A stretch of DNA of 38,345 nucleotides from Rummeliibacillus sp. POC4 (GCF_003576525.1 NZ_QWUA01000048.1:1-38345), one strand, 5' to 3'; positions 15,961 to 28,472 are shown, counted from the stretch's first letter. Notes: a model not told the origin generated them from the letters alone. Translations and numbers: made by a program.

Positions 15961-18900
15961 ATGACATTTCACCAAATTCCAACAGCGCAAGGTTTATACT
16001 CTCCACAATTTGAGCATGATGCATGTGGCATTGGTCTTTACGCACAATTGCAAGGTAAGCCAACACATGACATCGTTTTGAAAGGCTTAGAAATGTTATG
16101 CAGATTAGATCATAGAGCCGGTCGCGGTAGTGATGGGAAAACAGGAGATGGATCAGGGTTGATGGTCCAAATTCCAGATGCCTTCTTCCGCGAAGTTTGT
16201 ATAGATTGGACATTACCTGCTGTAGGAAATTATGGAGTAGGAATGTTATTTTTTGATAAAGACAGTCAAGCGCAACAGGAAATCGAAAATAGATTAAATA
16301 ATTTCATCGAAGCAGAAGGTCAAGAATTGATTGGTTGGCGTACAGTACCTACTAATCCAGAACCACTAAGTGAGATTGCTAAAAAAACAGCCCCGGTTGT
16401 TCGACAAGTGTTTATCAAAGCGAAAGACGTAAATGATTCTTTAGCTTTTGAAAGAAAATTATATTTGATTCGTAAACAAACAGAATTATGGGCTCGAAAT
16501 AATGGCAAAGATTTTTACTGTGCAAGCATGTCAAGCAGAACAATGGTATTTAAAGGCTTGTTAGCACCTGAAGAAGTAGTAGAATTTTACCTAGACCTAC
16601 AAGATGAACATTTCACATCAGCTTTTTCGATGGTTCATTCACGTTATAGTACGAATACATTTCCTTCTTGGGAACGCGCGCATCCAAACCGTTACATTAT
16701 CCACAATGGTGAGATTAACACCCTACGAGGTAATATTAACTGGATGAAAGCGCGTGAGCAACAGTTTATCTCCGAGGCATTTGGGGAAGACCTCGATAAA
16801 GTGTTGCCGATTGTAGACCAAAACGGTAGTGACTCATCAATGCTAGATAATGCATTTGAATTTTTTGTTTTAGCGGGACGTACTCCTGCACAAACGGCGA
16901 TGATGATGATTCCAGAACCTTGGTCAGAAAATCCGCATATCTCAGCTGAAAAGAAAGCTTTTTATAAATATCAAAGCTGTTTAATGGAACCTTGGGATGG
17001 ACCAACAGCTATTTGTTTCACAGATGGAAAACAAATTGGCGCGATATTAGATCGTAATGGTTTACGACCTGCACGCTATTATGTCACAAAGGATGATTAT
17101 ATTATCTTCTCATCAGAAGTTGGTGTAGTTGATATTGAAGAGGAGAATATTGTTTATAAAGAACGACTAAGTCCGGGGAAAATGTTGCTTGTAGATTTAG
17201 AACAGGGACGGATTATTTCAGATGATGAGTTAAAATCTGAAGTTGCAAAGGCAAAACCATATGCTAAATGGTTAGAAGAAAACTTAGCAGTGGTGAAGCC
17301 AACAGAAGAAAAACCAGAAAAGATAGACGATCTTTTGTTTAGACAAAAAGTTTTTGGTTATACACATGAAGACGTACAGAAGTATATTGTACCGATGGTG
17401 GCAGGAGGAAAAGACCCGCTTGGTTCAATGGGGAATGATGCACCACTAGCAGTCTTATCTGATAAACCACAATCGTTATTTAATTATTTTAAACAATTAT
17501 TTGCACAAGTTACTAACCCACCAATTGATTCCATTCGTGAGCATATCGTGACTTCGACGATGACTATTCTTGGTGCAGAAGGCGACTTATTACATCCAAC
17601 TGCAGAAAATTGTCATCGACTCTATTTAGAAACACCTGTGTTGACGAATAGTCAATTCGTAGAGTTGCAAACACAGGACCAATTTGATATGGCTGTTATC
17701 GATCTTTCAATGTCAGAAGATTTAGAAAGAGATTTAGCGAGATTAGCAAAAGAAGCTGATGAAGCAATTGCAAATGGCGTTCAGTTGCTTGTTTTATCAG
17801 ACAAAGCTCTAAATGTTGAAACACCAATGATTCCAATTTTACTTGCGGCTAGTAGCGTTCACCAACATCTTGTAAAAACAGGTCAACGTACAAAAGTAAG
17901 TATCATTGTTGAAACTGGTGAAACAAGAGAAGTCCACCATTTCGCTACATTAATCGGTTACGGTGTAGATGCTATATATCCATATCTAGCATTTGCTACT
18001 TTAGCAAAAGCAATTGAAGATGGGCATATCAATTATAGTTATGAAGAGGCAATTAGACGTTATGCAAAGGCAGCTTCAGAAGGTGTCGTAAAAGTAATGT
18101 CGAAGGTGGGAATTTCAACAGTCCAAAGTTATCGTGGAGCACAAATCTTCGAAGCTGTTGGTATTAGTAAAGAAGTAATTGAAAAATACTTCACTGGAAC
18201 AGTATCAAAATTGGGTGGTATCGATTTACCGACAATTGCAAAAGAAGCATTGAAAAAACATCAAGAGGCAGTTCAATCGATTGATCGTGTATTACCAGCG
18301 GGTAGTGATTTCCAATGGAGAAGTTCGGGTGAACATCATGCCTTCAATCCAAAAACTATCCACACGTTGCAACAAGCAACTCGTAAAGGCGATTTTGGAT
18401 TGTTCCATCAGTTCTCCGAAATGGCAAATGAAGAACAAATTGGTTTCTTAAGAAATTTATTATCGTTCAAAAAATCAGAATATAAAATATCTTTAGACGA
18501 AGTAGAGTCAGCTGAATCTATCGTAAAACGTTTTAAAACAGGGGCTATGTCTTACGGTTCAATTAGCCAAGAAGCGCATGAAACATTAGCAATCGCTATG
18601 AATCGAATTGGCGGTAAAAGTAATAGTGGTGAAGGTGGAGAACACCCAAGTCGCTATGTTTTAGATGAAAATGGAGATAACCGTAGAAGTTCGATTAAGC
18701 AAATTGCTTCTGGACGTTTTGGTGTTAAAAGTCACTATTTAGTAAATGCTTCTGAGTTACAAATAAAGATGGCTCAAGGTGCAAAACCTGGTGAAGGTGG
18801 TCAATTACCAGGCAATAAGGTTTACCCGTGGGTAGCGGATGTTCGTGGATCAACAACTGGTGTCGGACTTATTTCACCACCTCCACATCATGATATTTAC

Positions 18901-20481
18901 TCAATTGAAGATATGGCGGAGTTAATACATGATTTGAAAAACGCTAACCGTGATGCGCGAATTAGTGTAAAACTTGTAGCGAAATCAGGGGTAGGTACTA
19001 TTGCAGCTGGTGTAGCAAAAGGTGCAGCTGATGTAATCGTCATCAGTGGTTATGATGGAGGTACAGGAGCTTCACCAAAAACAAGTATTAAACACACAGG
19101 TCTTCCTTGGGAATTGGGATTGTCAGAAGCACATCAAACATTGATGTTAAATAGACTTCGCGATCGTGTAACACTTGAGACGGATGGTAAGTTAATGACT
19201 GGGAAAGACGTTGTAATGGCAGCGCTCTTAGGTGCAGAGGAATTTGGTTTTGCGACAGCACCTTTAATCGTACTTGGATGTGTCATGATGCGTGCTTGTC
19301 ATTTAGATACGTGTCCAGTTGGTATTGCTACACAAAACCCTGAATTACGTAAAAAATTCATGGGAACAGCTGAGCATGTTGTGAATTTCATGATGTTTGT
19401 AGCAGAAGAAGTTCGAGAATATATGGCAATGCTTGGTTTCAGAACTTTTGATGAAATGGTTGGCCGCACAGATGTTTTAGAAGTAAGTGACCGTGCGAAA
19501 AATCATTGGAAAGCAGGTCAGCTAGATTTAGAAGCAATCCTTTACAAAGTGGAAGGACCAAGAACAAAACAAGTTCAACAAAATCATAAATTAGATGAGT
19601 CATTGGATCTAAGAGAAATTTTAGATAAAGTCAAGGATTCTATTATAGAGGAAAAAGCAATTTCGTTGCATTATCCTATTAAAAATACCGACCGAGTAGT
19701 CGGCACAATCGTAGGTAGTGAAATTTCAAAACGTTATGGAGCGAGGGGGCTTGCGGACGATACGATAACATTAAACTTTACTGGATCAGCGGGGCAAAGC
19801 TTTGGTGCGTTTATACCAAAAGGTATGCTAATGCACGTTGAGGGCGATGCAAATGATTACTTCGGTAAAGGGTTGTCTGGGGGGAAAGTAGTTGTTAGCT
19901 CACCAGTACGAGGACAAGCAGAAACGAATGTTATTGCAGGAAATGTTTGTTTATATGGTGCAACAAGCGGAGAAGCATATATTAATGGTCGAGCAGGAGA
20001 ACGATTCGCAGTACGTAATAGTGGCGCTAATGTAGTTGTTGAAGGTATTGGTGATCATGGTTGTGAATATATGACTGGTGGTCGTGTAGTAATCTTGGGC
20101 GATGTTGGTAAAAACTTCGGTGCAGGTATGTCTGGTGGTATTGCTTATGTATTACCACAGGATATCCAAGAATTTAAAACGAAATGTAACCAAGAAATGA
20201 TTGGCTTTGAAGGTGTTCATTCAAAAGAAGATGAGGCCATTCTCCATCAACTATTAGAACAACATGTTCACTATACGGAAAGTACTAAAGCAAAACAGAT
20301 ATTAACAAACTGGTCAGACTATGTAGGGCGTTTTGTCAAAGTTGTTCCGACAGATTATAAAAAAATGTTAGATCGCATTGACGAATTTGAAGCTCAAGGT
20401 TTATCAGAAGAACAAGCAACGATGAAAGCATTTTTAGCAAATTCAATTAAAAAAAAGGATTTAGTGCTTTCCAATAAATAA
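15961..20481 (+). CDS. gltA: Glutamate synthase large subunit
   Basis: The 1506-aa subunit makes two glutamates from glutamine and 2-oxoglutarate with electrons from GltB. A propeptide precedes Cys22 (FEHDACGIG), which becomes the N-terminal nucleophile of the glutaminase domain. The central and FMN domains follow (GGTGASPKTS). The [3Fe-4S] ligands are Cys1107, Cys1113 and Cys1118 in CVMMRACHLDTCPVG. The C-terminal beta-helix GXG domain shows repeated GG and GA turns. AAAGGAGGG precedes the ATG. It is divergent from its activator gltC and 13 bases before gltB. Confidence 0.97.
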   Translation: MTFHQIPTAQGLYSPQFEHDACGIGLYAQLQGKPTHDIVLKGLEMLCRLDHRAGRGSDGKTGDGSGLMVQIPDAFFREVCIDWTLPAVGNYGVGMLFFDKDSQAQQEIENRLNNFIEAEGQELIGWRTVPTNPEPLSEIAKKTAPVVRQVFIKAKDVNDSLAFERKLYLIRKQTELWARNNGKDFYCASMSSRTMVFKGLLAPEEVVEFYLDLQDEHFTSAFSMVHSRYSTNTFPSWERAHPNRYIIHNGEINTLRGNINWMKAREQQFISEAFGEDLDKVLPIVDQNGSDSSMLDNAFEFFVLAGRTPAQTAMMMIPEPWSENPHISAEKKAFYKYQSCLMEPWDGPTAICFTDGKQIGAILDRNGLRPARYYVTKDDYIIFSSEVGVVDIEEENIVYKERLSPGKMLLVDLEQGRIISDDELKSEVAKAKPYAKWLEENLAVVKPTEEKPEKIDDLLFRQKVFGYTHEDVQKYIVPMVAGGKDPLGSMGNDAPLAVLSDKPQSLFNYFKQLFAQVTNPPIDSIREHIVTSTMTILGAEGDLLHPTAENCHRLYLETPVLTNSQFVELQTQDQFDMAVIDLSMSEDLERDLARLAKEADEAIANGVQLLVLSDKALNVETPMIPILLAASSVHQHLVKTGQRTKVSIIVETGETREVHHFATLIGYGVDAIYPYLAFATLAKAIEDGHINYSYEEAIRRYAKAASEGVVKVMSKVGISTVQSYRGAQIFEAVGISKEVIEKYFTGTVSKLGGIDLPTIAKEALKKHQEAVQSIDRVLPAGSDFQWRSSGEHHAFNPKTIHTLQQATRKGDFGLFHQFSEMANEEQIGFLRNLLSFKKSEYKISLDEVESAESIVKRFKTGAMSYGSISQEAHETLAIAMNRIGGKSNSGEGGEHPSRYVLDENGDNRRSSIKQIASGRFGVKSHYLVNASELQIKMAQGAKPGEGGQLPGNKVYPWVADVRGSTTGVGLISPPPHHDIYSIEDMAELIHDLKNANRDARISVKLVAKSGVGTIAAGVAKGAADVIVISGYDGGTGASPKTSIKHTGLPWELGLSEAHQTLMLNRLRDRVTLETDGKLMTGKDVVMAALLGAEEFGFATAPLIVLGCVMMRACHLDTCPVGIATQNPELRKKFMGTAEHVVNFMMFVAEEVREYMAMLGFRTFDEMVGRTDVLEVSDRAKNHWKAGQLDLEAILYKVEGPRTKQVQQNHKLDESLDLREILDKVKDSIIEEKAISLHYPIKNTDRVVGTIVGSEISKRYGARGLADDTITLNFTGSAGQSFGAFIPKGMLMHVEGDANDYFGKGLSGGKVVVSSPVRGQAETNVIAGNVCLYGATSGEAYINGRAGERFAVRNSGANVVVEGIGDHGCEYMTGGRVVILGDVGKNFGAGMSGGIAYVLPQDIQEFKTKCNQEMIGFEGVHSKEDEAILHQLLEQHVHYTESTKAKQILTNWSDYVGRFVKVVPTDYKKMLDRIDEFEAQGLSEEQATMKAFLANSIKKKDLVLSNK

Positions 20482-20494
20482 GGAGGTGTTCTAG

Positions 20495-21976
20495 TTGGGG
20501 AAGAAAACAGGATTTATGGAATATAGTCGAGAAAAAGGGAAAGAACAGCCACCACTAGAGCGTATAAAAAATTGGAAAGAATATGCTTCACGGCTAACAG
20601 ACGAAGCACTTCAAATCCAAGGTGCACGTTGTATGGATTGTGGTACACCGTTTTGTCATATGGGAATGGAAATCCGTGGCTCTGCTGCGGGTTGCCCAAT
20701 TCATAATGTAATTCCTGAATGGAATGATTTAGTTTATCACGGGAAATGGAAAGAAGCTCTTGATCGCTTACTATTAACAAATAATTTCCCAGAATTTACA
20801 GGTAGAGTTTGTCCTGCTCCTTGTGAGGGATCTTGTACACTAGCTATTTCAGATCCTGCAGTTGCAATTAAAAGTATCGAACGCGCAATTATTGATAAAG
20901 GATTTGAAAATGGTTGGATTACACCTCGTATTCCTGTACATCGAACTGGCAAAAAGGTCGCTGTTGTTGGATCGGGTCCTGCAGGCTTAGCAGCTGCAGA
21001 CCAACTAAATCAGCTAGGTCATTCTGTAACAGTATATGAAAGATCTGACCGTGCAGGCGGCTTACTTACTTACGGTATTCCTAACATGAAGTTAGACAAA
21101 GATGTTGTAGAAAGACGTGTACAATTACTTTCAGACGAAGGTGTTCACTTTATATTAAATACAGAAATTGGAAAAGGCGTAACTGCAGATGAACTAAAAA
21201 AAGAATTTGATGCTGTAATTCTTTGTACCGGAGCAACAAAACAAAGACATTTACGCATTGAAGGTAGCGATTCTGAAGGTGTCGTCTTGGCGATGGATTA
21301 TTTAACTTCTACTACAAAAAGTTTACTAGATTCAAATTTTGAGGATGGTCAATATTTAGACATGAAAGGCAAGAATGTCATCGTTATTGGTGGTGGTGAT
21401 ACAGGTGCTGACTGTGTCGCAACAGCTATTCGCCAAAATTGTAAGTCAGTCTATCAATTTGGTAAACATCCACAGTTGCCAGAACATCGTGCAGTTGATA
21501 ATCCTTGGCCAACTAATCCACAAGTGTATAAATTGGATTATGCCTATGCTGAAGCAGATGCAAAGTATGGTAGAGATCCTCGCGAATATTGTATTCAAAC
21601 AAAGAAAATCGTTGCAGATAGCAATGGTCATATAAAAGAATTGCATACTATTCAAATGGAAAAAGTGATTAGTGATGAAGGGTATGTATATTTTAACGAA
21701 CTTCCGGGGACTGAAAAAGTTTGGCCAGCAGACTATGTGTTTGTTGCAATAGGCTTTGAAGGTACCGATAGTGGTGTCGCTGAACAATTTGGTGTGAAAG
21801 TGACAAACAATCGTATTGCCGCAAAAGTAACGAACTATGCTACAAATGTAGAAGGTATATTTGCAGCGGGTGATGCAAGACGTGGTCAAAGTTTAGTTGT
21901 ATGGGCTATCAATGAAGGAAGAAATGTAGCAGAAAGTGTTAACTCATTTCTTCGCACCCAAGCAATAGCACAATAA
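20495..21976 (+). CDS. gltB: Glutamate synthase small subunit (NADPH)
   Basis: The 493-aa flavoprotein takes electrons from NADPH through FAD and two [4Fe-4S] clusters to GltA. N-terminal Cys groups are CMDCGTPFC, GCPIHN and CPAPCEGSC. The FAD motif is VVGSGPAGLAAADQL (about residue 151 on), the NADPH motif is VIVIGGGDTGADC, and the C-terminal FAD motif is GIFAAGDARRG. The start is TTG at 20495 behind AGGAGGTG. It is translationally close to gltA and ends at the large hairpin at 22000. Confidence 0.96.
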   Translation: MGKKTGFMEYSREKGKEQPPLERIKNWKEYASRLTDEALQIQGARCMDCGTPFCHMGMEIRGSAAGCPIHNVIPEWNDLVYHGKWKEALDRLLLTNNFPEFTGRVCPAPCEGSCTLAISDPAVAIKSIERAIIDKGFENGWITPRIPVHRTGKKVAVVGSGPAGLAAADQLNQLGHSVTVYERSDRAGGLLTYGIPNMKLDKDVVERRVQLLSDEGVHFILNTEIGKGVTADELKKEFDAVILCTGATKQRHLRIEGSDSEGVVLAMDYLTSTTKSLLDSNFEDGQYLDMKGKNVIVIGGGDTGADCVATAIRQNCKSVYQFGKHPQLPEHRAVDNPWPTNPQVYKLDYAYAEADAKYGRDPREYCIQTKKIVADSNGHIKELHTIQMEKVISDEGYVYFNELPGTEKVWPADYVFVAIGFEGTDSGVAEQFGVKVTNNRIAAKVTNYATNVEGIFAAGDARRGQSLVVWAINEGRNVAESVNSFLRTQAIAQ

Positions 21977-21999
21977 TAATTTCATTAAAATTAAGAAGA

Positions 22000-22065
22000 A
22001 AAGCTAACTCCGGTTTAAAATGTTGCCTTTAAGGAACATTTTAAATGAAGGGAGTTAGCTTTTTT
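22000..22065 (+). terminator. Two-tier terminator after gltB
   Basis: The outer stem AAAGCTAACTCC (22000-22011) pairs with GGAGTTAGCTTT (22051-22062) and ends in TTTTT. Inside it a perfect 11-bp stem pairs TTTAAAATGTT (22014-22024) with AACATTTTAAA (22035-22045). The double hairpin is longer than most terminators in this window. Confidence 0.88.
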
Positions 22066-22269
22066 AGTGATTTAATCTTGAAAAGATAATTTGTATCAAC
22101 GGAAAAGTATCTTATATAAGGTGAGAAAATGTATTTCGTGATAGTAATTTAGCTATATACATTCGCTATATTTAAATGGATATATCAAAAGCCATGTTGT
22201 AGAAAAAGGTTATAAATCTACTGAGAATTTATGTTATTACGGTGTGCGTAGTGAAATCCATTCTCAATT

Positions 22270-22310
22270 AAAAACTGTTTATTGAAAATCAGTCTATTTT
22301 CAATAAACAG
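22270..22310 (-). terminator. Perfect 15-bp hairpin, minus-strand terminator-like
   Basis: CTGTTTATTGAAAAT (22275-22289) and ATTTTCAATAAACAG (22296-22310) are exact inverted repeats with a 6-base loop. Read on the minus strand it is followed by TTTTT, so it would terminate leftward transcription, yet no minus-strand gene is present. On the plus strand it has no T run. Confidence 0.6.
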
Positions 22311-22370
22311 CTGGAATTGCTTGTCTAATAGGTTTCAGAATAGATATATACCAACCTTCTTAGATTAAAT

Positions 22371-22385
22371 TGAGAAACATTTTCA
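22371..22385. promoter_or_regulatory. Fur-like site upstream of the suf promoter
   Basis: TGAGAAACATTTTCA agrees with the 7-1-7 Fur consensus TGATAATNATTATCA at 11 of 14 arm positions. It lies 6 bases before the -35. SUF is iron-linked in many bacteria, but Fur control of suf is not established for Bacillus, so this is tentative. Confidence 0.3.
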
Positions 22386-22391
22386 AATGAT

Positions 22392-22420
22392 TTGCAAAGC
22401 ACTTTTTTTTAGGCTAAAAT
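22392..22420 (+). promoter_or_regulatory. Sigma-A promoter of sufCDSUB
   Basis: TTGCAA (22392-22397) and TAAAAT (22415-22420) are 17 bases apart, giving a leader of about 60 bases before the sufC ATG. Confidence 0.7.
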
Positions 22421-22486
22421 TAGAATGATATTAAATTAGAAATGCATTATACATTTCATTCATTGAGATTATATGGAGGTATTAGA

Positions 22487-23272
22487 ATGTCAACATTAGT
22501 CATTAAAGATCTTCACGTCGCTATCGATGGTAAAGAGATTTTAAAGGGTGTTAACTTATCACTCAATACAAACGAAATTCATGCAATCATGGGGCCAAAT
22601 GGTACAGGTAAATCTACTTTAGCTTCTGCTATTATGGGTCACCCAAAATATGAGGTTACTTCAGGTTCTATCACTTTAGATGGTGAAAATGTTCTTGAAA
22701 TGGAAGTAGACGAACGTGCAAAAGCTGGTCTATTCCTAGCAATGCAATATCCATCTGAAATTTCAGGTGTTACAAATGCAGATTTCTTACGTTCTGCTAT
22801 TAATGCTCGTCGTGGTGAAGGTAACGAAGTTTCACTTATGAAATTCATCCGTGAATTAGATGAAAAAATGGATTTCTTAGAAATGCCTGAAGAAATGGGA
22901 CAACGTTATTTAAACGAAGGTTTCTCTGGCGGTGAAAAGAAACGTAACGAAATTCTTCAATTAATGATGATTAAACCTAAATTTGCAATCCTAGATGAAA
23001 TCGACTCTGGTCTTGATATCGATGCTCTAAAAGTCGTATCAAAAGGTATCAACGCTATGCGCGGTGAAGGTTTTGGTTGCGTAATGATCACTCACTATCA
23101 ACGTTTACTTAACTATATTACTCCTGATCATATTCATATTATGATGCAAGGTAAAGTAGTTCGTTCTGGTGGTGCTGAATTAGCAGAAAAACTTGAAGCA
23201 GAAGGTTATGACTGGATCAAAAAAGAATTAGGTATCGAAGACGAAGAAGAAACAACAGGACAAGAAGCATAA
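22487..23272 (+). CDS. sufC: SUF system ATPase
   Basis: The 261-aa ABC-type ATPase drives conformational change in the SufBCD scaffold during Fe-S cluster assembly. It has Walker A GPNGTGKST, signature FSGGEKKRNEI (the SufC form), Walker B FAILDEIDSGLDIDAL, and the H-loop in MITHYQRLL. The usual length is 261. The ATG at 22487 is chosen because GGAGGT is at 22475-22480; an in-frame ATG at 22442 lacks an SD and its extension is not SufC-like. First gene of the operon. Confidence 0.97.
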   Translation: MSTLVIKDLHVAIDGKEILKGVNLSLNTNEIHAIMGPNGTGKSTLASAIMGHPKYEVTSGSITLDGENVLEMEVDERAKAGLFLAMQYPSEISGVTNADFLRSAINARRGEGNEVSLMKFIRELDEKMDFLEMPEEMGQRYLNEGFSGGEKKRNEILQLMMIKPKFAILDEIDSGLDIDALKVVSKGINAMRGEGFGCVMITHYQRLLNYITPDHIHIMMQGKVVRSGGAELAEKLEAEGYDWIKKELGIEDEEETTGQEA

Positions 23273-23290
23273 TAGGGAGGGCGAGCAAAC

Positions 23291-26254
<2,964 letters not shown>

Positions 26255-26286
26255 AATAGATGAAATTACAGAACGGAGGAGAAAAA

Positions 26287-27684
26287 ATGGCTAAAAAAAT
26301 GCCTGAAATTGGCGATTACGAGTACGGCTTCCATGATAAAGACGTATCCATTTTCCGTACAGAACGTGGGCTAACTCCTGAAATCGTTAAAGAAATCTCT
26401 AAAATGAAAAATGAGCCACAATGGATGTTAGATTTCCGTCTAAAATCATTGGATGTGTTCTATTCAAAACCAATGCCACAATGGGGTGGCGATTTATCTG
26501 CACTAAACTTCGATGAAATTACGTACTATGTAAAACCATCTGAAGCTACTCAAAAATCTTGGGATGAAGTACCAGCAGAAATCAAAGCAACTTTCGATAA
26601 ACTTGGTATTCCAGAAGCAGAACAAAAATACCTTGCAGGTGTATCTGCACAATATGAATCAGAAGTTGTTTACCACAATATGAAAGAAGAACTTGAAAGT
26701 ATGGGTGTTATCTTCAAAGATACTGACTCAGCTCTTCGTGAAAACGAAGATATCTTCAAAGAATACTTTGGTAAAGCAATCCCACCTAACGATAACAAAT
26801 TTGCAGCTCTAAACTCAGCTGTTTGGTCTGGTGGATCATTCATCTATGTACCAAAAGGCGTTGTTCTTGAAACACCGCTACAAGCTTACTTCCGTATTAA
26901 CTCTGAAAATATGGGACAATTTGAACGTACTTTAATTATTGTTGATGAAGGTGCAAGTGTACATTATGTAGAAGGATGTACTGCACCAGTTTACACAACA
27001 AGTTCTCTTCATAGTGCTGTTGTAGAAATCTTCATCAAAAAAGATGCTTATTGCCGTTATACAACAATCCAAAACTGGGCAAACAACGTTTATAACTTAG
27101 TTACAAAACGTGCTACATGTGAAGAACATGCTACAATGGAATGGATTGATGGTAACATTGGTTCTAAACTTACGATGAAATATCCAGCTTGTATCTTAAA
27201 AGGTGAAGGCGCTCGTGGTATGACATTATCAATTGCTATCGCAGGTCGTGGTCAAAACCAAGATACAGGTGCCAAAATGATTCACTTAGCACCAAATACA
27301 TCTTCAACTATTGTTTCTAAATCAATTTCAAAACATGGTGGTAACGTAACATACCGTGGTCAAGTGAAATTTGGTAAAAAGGCAACAAATGCACGTGCAA
27401 ATGTTGAATGTGATACATTAATCATGGATAACCAATCTACTTCTGATACAATTCCATATAACGAAGTCATGAATGACCAAATTGCTCTAGAGCATGAAGC
27501 AAAAGTTTCTAAAGTGTCTGAAGAACAATTATTCTACTTGATGAGCCGTGGTGTTTCTGAACAAGAAGCAACAGAAATGATCGTTATGGGCTTCATCGAA
27601 CCATTCACAAAAGAACTTCCAATGGAATACGCAGTAGAAATGAACCGTCTGATCAAATTCGAGATGGAAGGTTCAATCGGCTAA
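26287..27684 (+). CDS. sufB: SUF scaffold subunit B
   Basis: The 465-aa subunit builds the nascent Fe-S cluster within SufBC2D. Diagnostic stretches are [61 protein letters not shown] and [16 protein letters not shown]. The length equals the B. subtilis protein. The ATG at 26287 has CGGAGGA upstream; an ATG at 26260 has no SD. Last gene of the operon. It can supply clusters for GltA, GltB and LipA in this window. Confidence 0.97.
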   Translation: MAKKMPEIGDYEYGFHDKDVSIFRTERGLTPEIVKEISKMKNEPQWMLDFRLKSLDVFYSKPMPQWGGDLSALNFDEITYYVKPSEATQKSWDEVPAEIKATFDKLGIPEAEQKYLAGVSAQYESEVVYHNMKEELESMGVIFKDTDSALRENEDIFKEYFGKAIPPNDNKFAALNSAVWSGGSFIYVPKGVVLETPLQAYFRINSENMGQFERTLIIVDEGASVHYVEGCTAPVYTTSSLHSAVVEIFIKKDAYCRYTTIQNWANNVYNLVTKRATCEEHATMEWIDGNIGSKLTMKYPACILKGEGARGMTLSIAIAGRGQNQDTGAKMIHLAPNTSSTIVSKSISKHGGNVTYRGQVKFGKKATNARANVECDTLIMDNQSTSDTIPYNEVMNDQIALEHEAKVSKVSEEQLFYLMSRGVSEQEATEMIVMGFIEPFTKELPMEYAVEMNRLIKFEMEGSIG

Positions 27685-27763
27685 TCCTTTAGTGTATAAG
27701 GTGCTTTAAAAGGAATTGAAATAATTCCCTGCACACGAAAATCGAATTTAGTATTAAATATGG

Positions 27764-27816
27764 GTAGAAATCATCTAATTCAATATGATTGAATGAGATG
27801 ATTTCTACTCTTTTTT
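27764..27816 (+). terminator. Rho-independent terminator of sufCDSUB
   Basis: GTAGAAATCATCT pairs with AGATGATTTCTAC (13 bp), and an inner ATTCAAT pairs with ATTGAAT around ATG. CTTTTTT follows. The hairpin is long and nearly perfect. Confidence 0.93.
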
Positions 27817-27964
27817 ATAAATTTCTGATCTAATTATGAGAAAAGTATTACAGTAAAGTCAGAAGTAAAGTCATATCGTTCAAACCCTACTAAAAATAAG
27901 GATAACTCGTGTCTGCTGATTATAAGTTTTTTCACAAAAAATTGTATATTTAGCAAGAAAAACG

Positions 27965-27973
27965 TGATATGAT
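27965..27973 (+). promoter_or_regulatory. Extended -10 promoter of the VOC gene
   Basis: TGATATGAT is an extended -10. TTGTAT at 27942-27947 is a possible but far-spaced -35 (20 bases). Start would be near 27980, just before the palindrome. Confidence 0.5.
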
Positions 27974-27989
27974 GTAATAGTTGAAAAAT

Positions 27990-28007
27990 GTTCTGATTAT
28001 TCAGAAC
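27990..28007. promoter_or_regulatory. Palindromic candidate operator
   Basis: GTTCTGA-TTAT-TCAGAAC has perfect 7-bp arms. It lies just downstream of the predicted start of transcription, a usual place for a repressor site. The protein is unknown. It could also be a 5' leader hairpin. Confidence 0.5.
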
Positions 28008-28046
28008 TAGATAACAAACTCTTTATAATGGGGTGTAGTATTTTTT

Positions 28047-28418
28047 ATGCATTTACTTTCATCTGTAAGTGTACTACTCGTGTCTGATATTGAATTAGCA
28101 AGACTTTTTTATCAAACTGTATTAAGTTGTCATGAGGTCGATGGAATTCTTTTTCGCAGAGATTGTGGACTAGCTATAAAGTTAGTACAAGCTGAAAAAA
28201 TAGAGGATGTAAAACCAAATCGAAATCTGTGGAATGTGTTTAGTTATGTCGAAGATGAAGAAAGATTAGATAAATTGTTTCATGAAGCAAAAGCTCATGG
28301 CGCTCTTTTTGCCTATTATCCAAAAATAAGAGAAATAGGGGACGAAAAACTAAAAGAGTTTGCTATTCGTGATTTAGATGGTTATTTAATCGGATTTGGG
28401 CTAGCGATTGAAAGATAA
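28047..28418 (+). CDS. VOC (glyoxalase-fold) protein
   Basis: The 123-aa protein has the vicinal-oxygen-chelate pattern: SVSVLLVSDIELARLFYQTVL at the start and FAIRDLDGYLIGFG at the end. In metal-dependent members the last motif is DPDGN-x-IEL with a Glu ligand; here that position is Gly (LIGFG), and no His stands at the usual N-terminal site. So it is likely a binding or sequestering protein (for example a drug-binding type) or has another ligand set. Start ATG at 28047 follows GGGGTG with rather long spacing. It forms a single-gene unit with its own terminator. Confidence 0.7.
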   Translation: MHLLSSVSVLLVSDIELARLFYQTVLSCHEVDGILFRRDCGLAIKLVQAEKIEDVKPNRNLWNVFSYVEDEERLDKLFHEAKAHGALFAYYPKIREIGDEKLKEFAIRDLDGYLIGFGLAIER

Positions 28419-28427
28419 ATATGTTGG

Positions 28428-28472
28428 AGAGATATACACAGCAATGTTAAATTTGCGGTTATATCTCTTTTT
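28428..28472 (+). terminator. Rho-independent terminator after the VOC gene
   Basis: AGAGATATA pairs with TATATCTCT, with a 23-base loop that has a small inner GCAA/TTGC pairing, followed by TTTTTG. Confidence 0.7.

Larger units (their letters stand above)
22066..22486. other. Non-coding stretch between gltB and sufC
   Basis: I find no convincing complete gene here. It holds a 45-codon open frame without a start (22148-22285), a perfect 15-bp hairpin (22275-22310), a Fur-like site (22371-22385), the suf promoter (22392-22420) and the sufC SD. A start-like AAGGTGAGAAAATG near 22120 opens only a 7-codon frame. Confidence 0.7.
27817..28046 (+). other. Leader region before the VOC gene
   Basis: This region has no ORF of note. 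It holds a 10-bp direct repeat AGTAAAGTCA at 27852-27861 and 27864-27873 (12-bp period), an extended -10 (TGATATGAT, 27965-27973), a perfect palindrome GTTCTGATTATTCAGAAC (27990-28007) and a second TATAAT at 28024-28029. It looks like a regulated promoter region. Confidence 0.55.

Noticed and set aside
21446-21889. 147-codon minus-strand ORF
   Set aside because: It is fully antisense to gltB, rich in Cys, Phe and Ile, as expected from a shadow frame; no SD.
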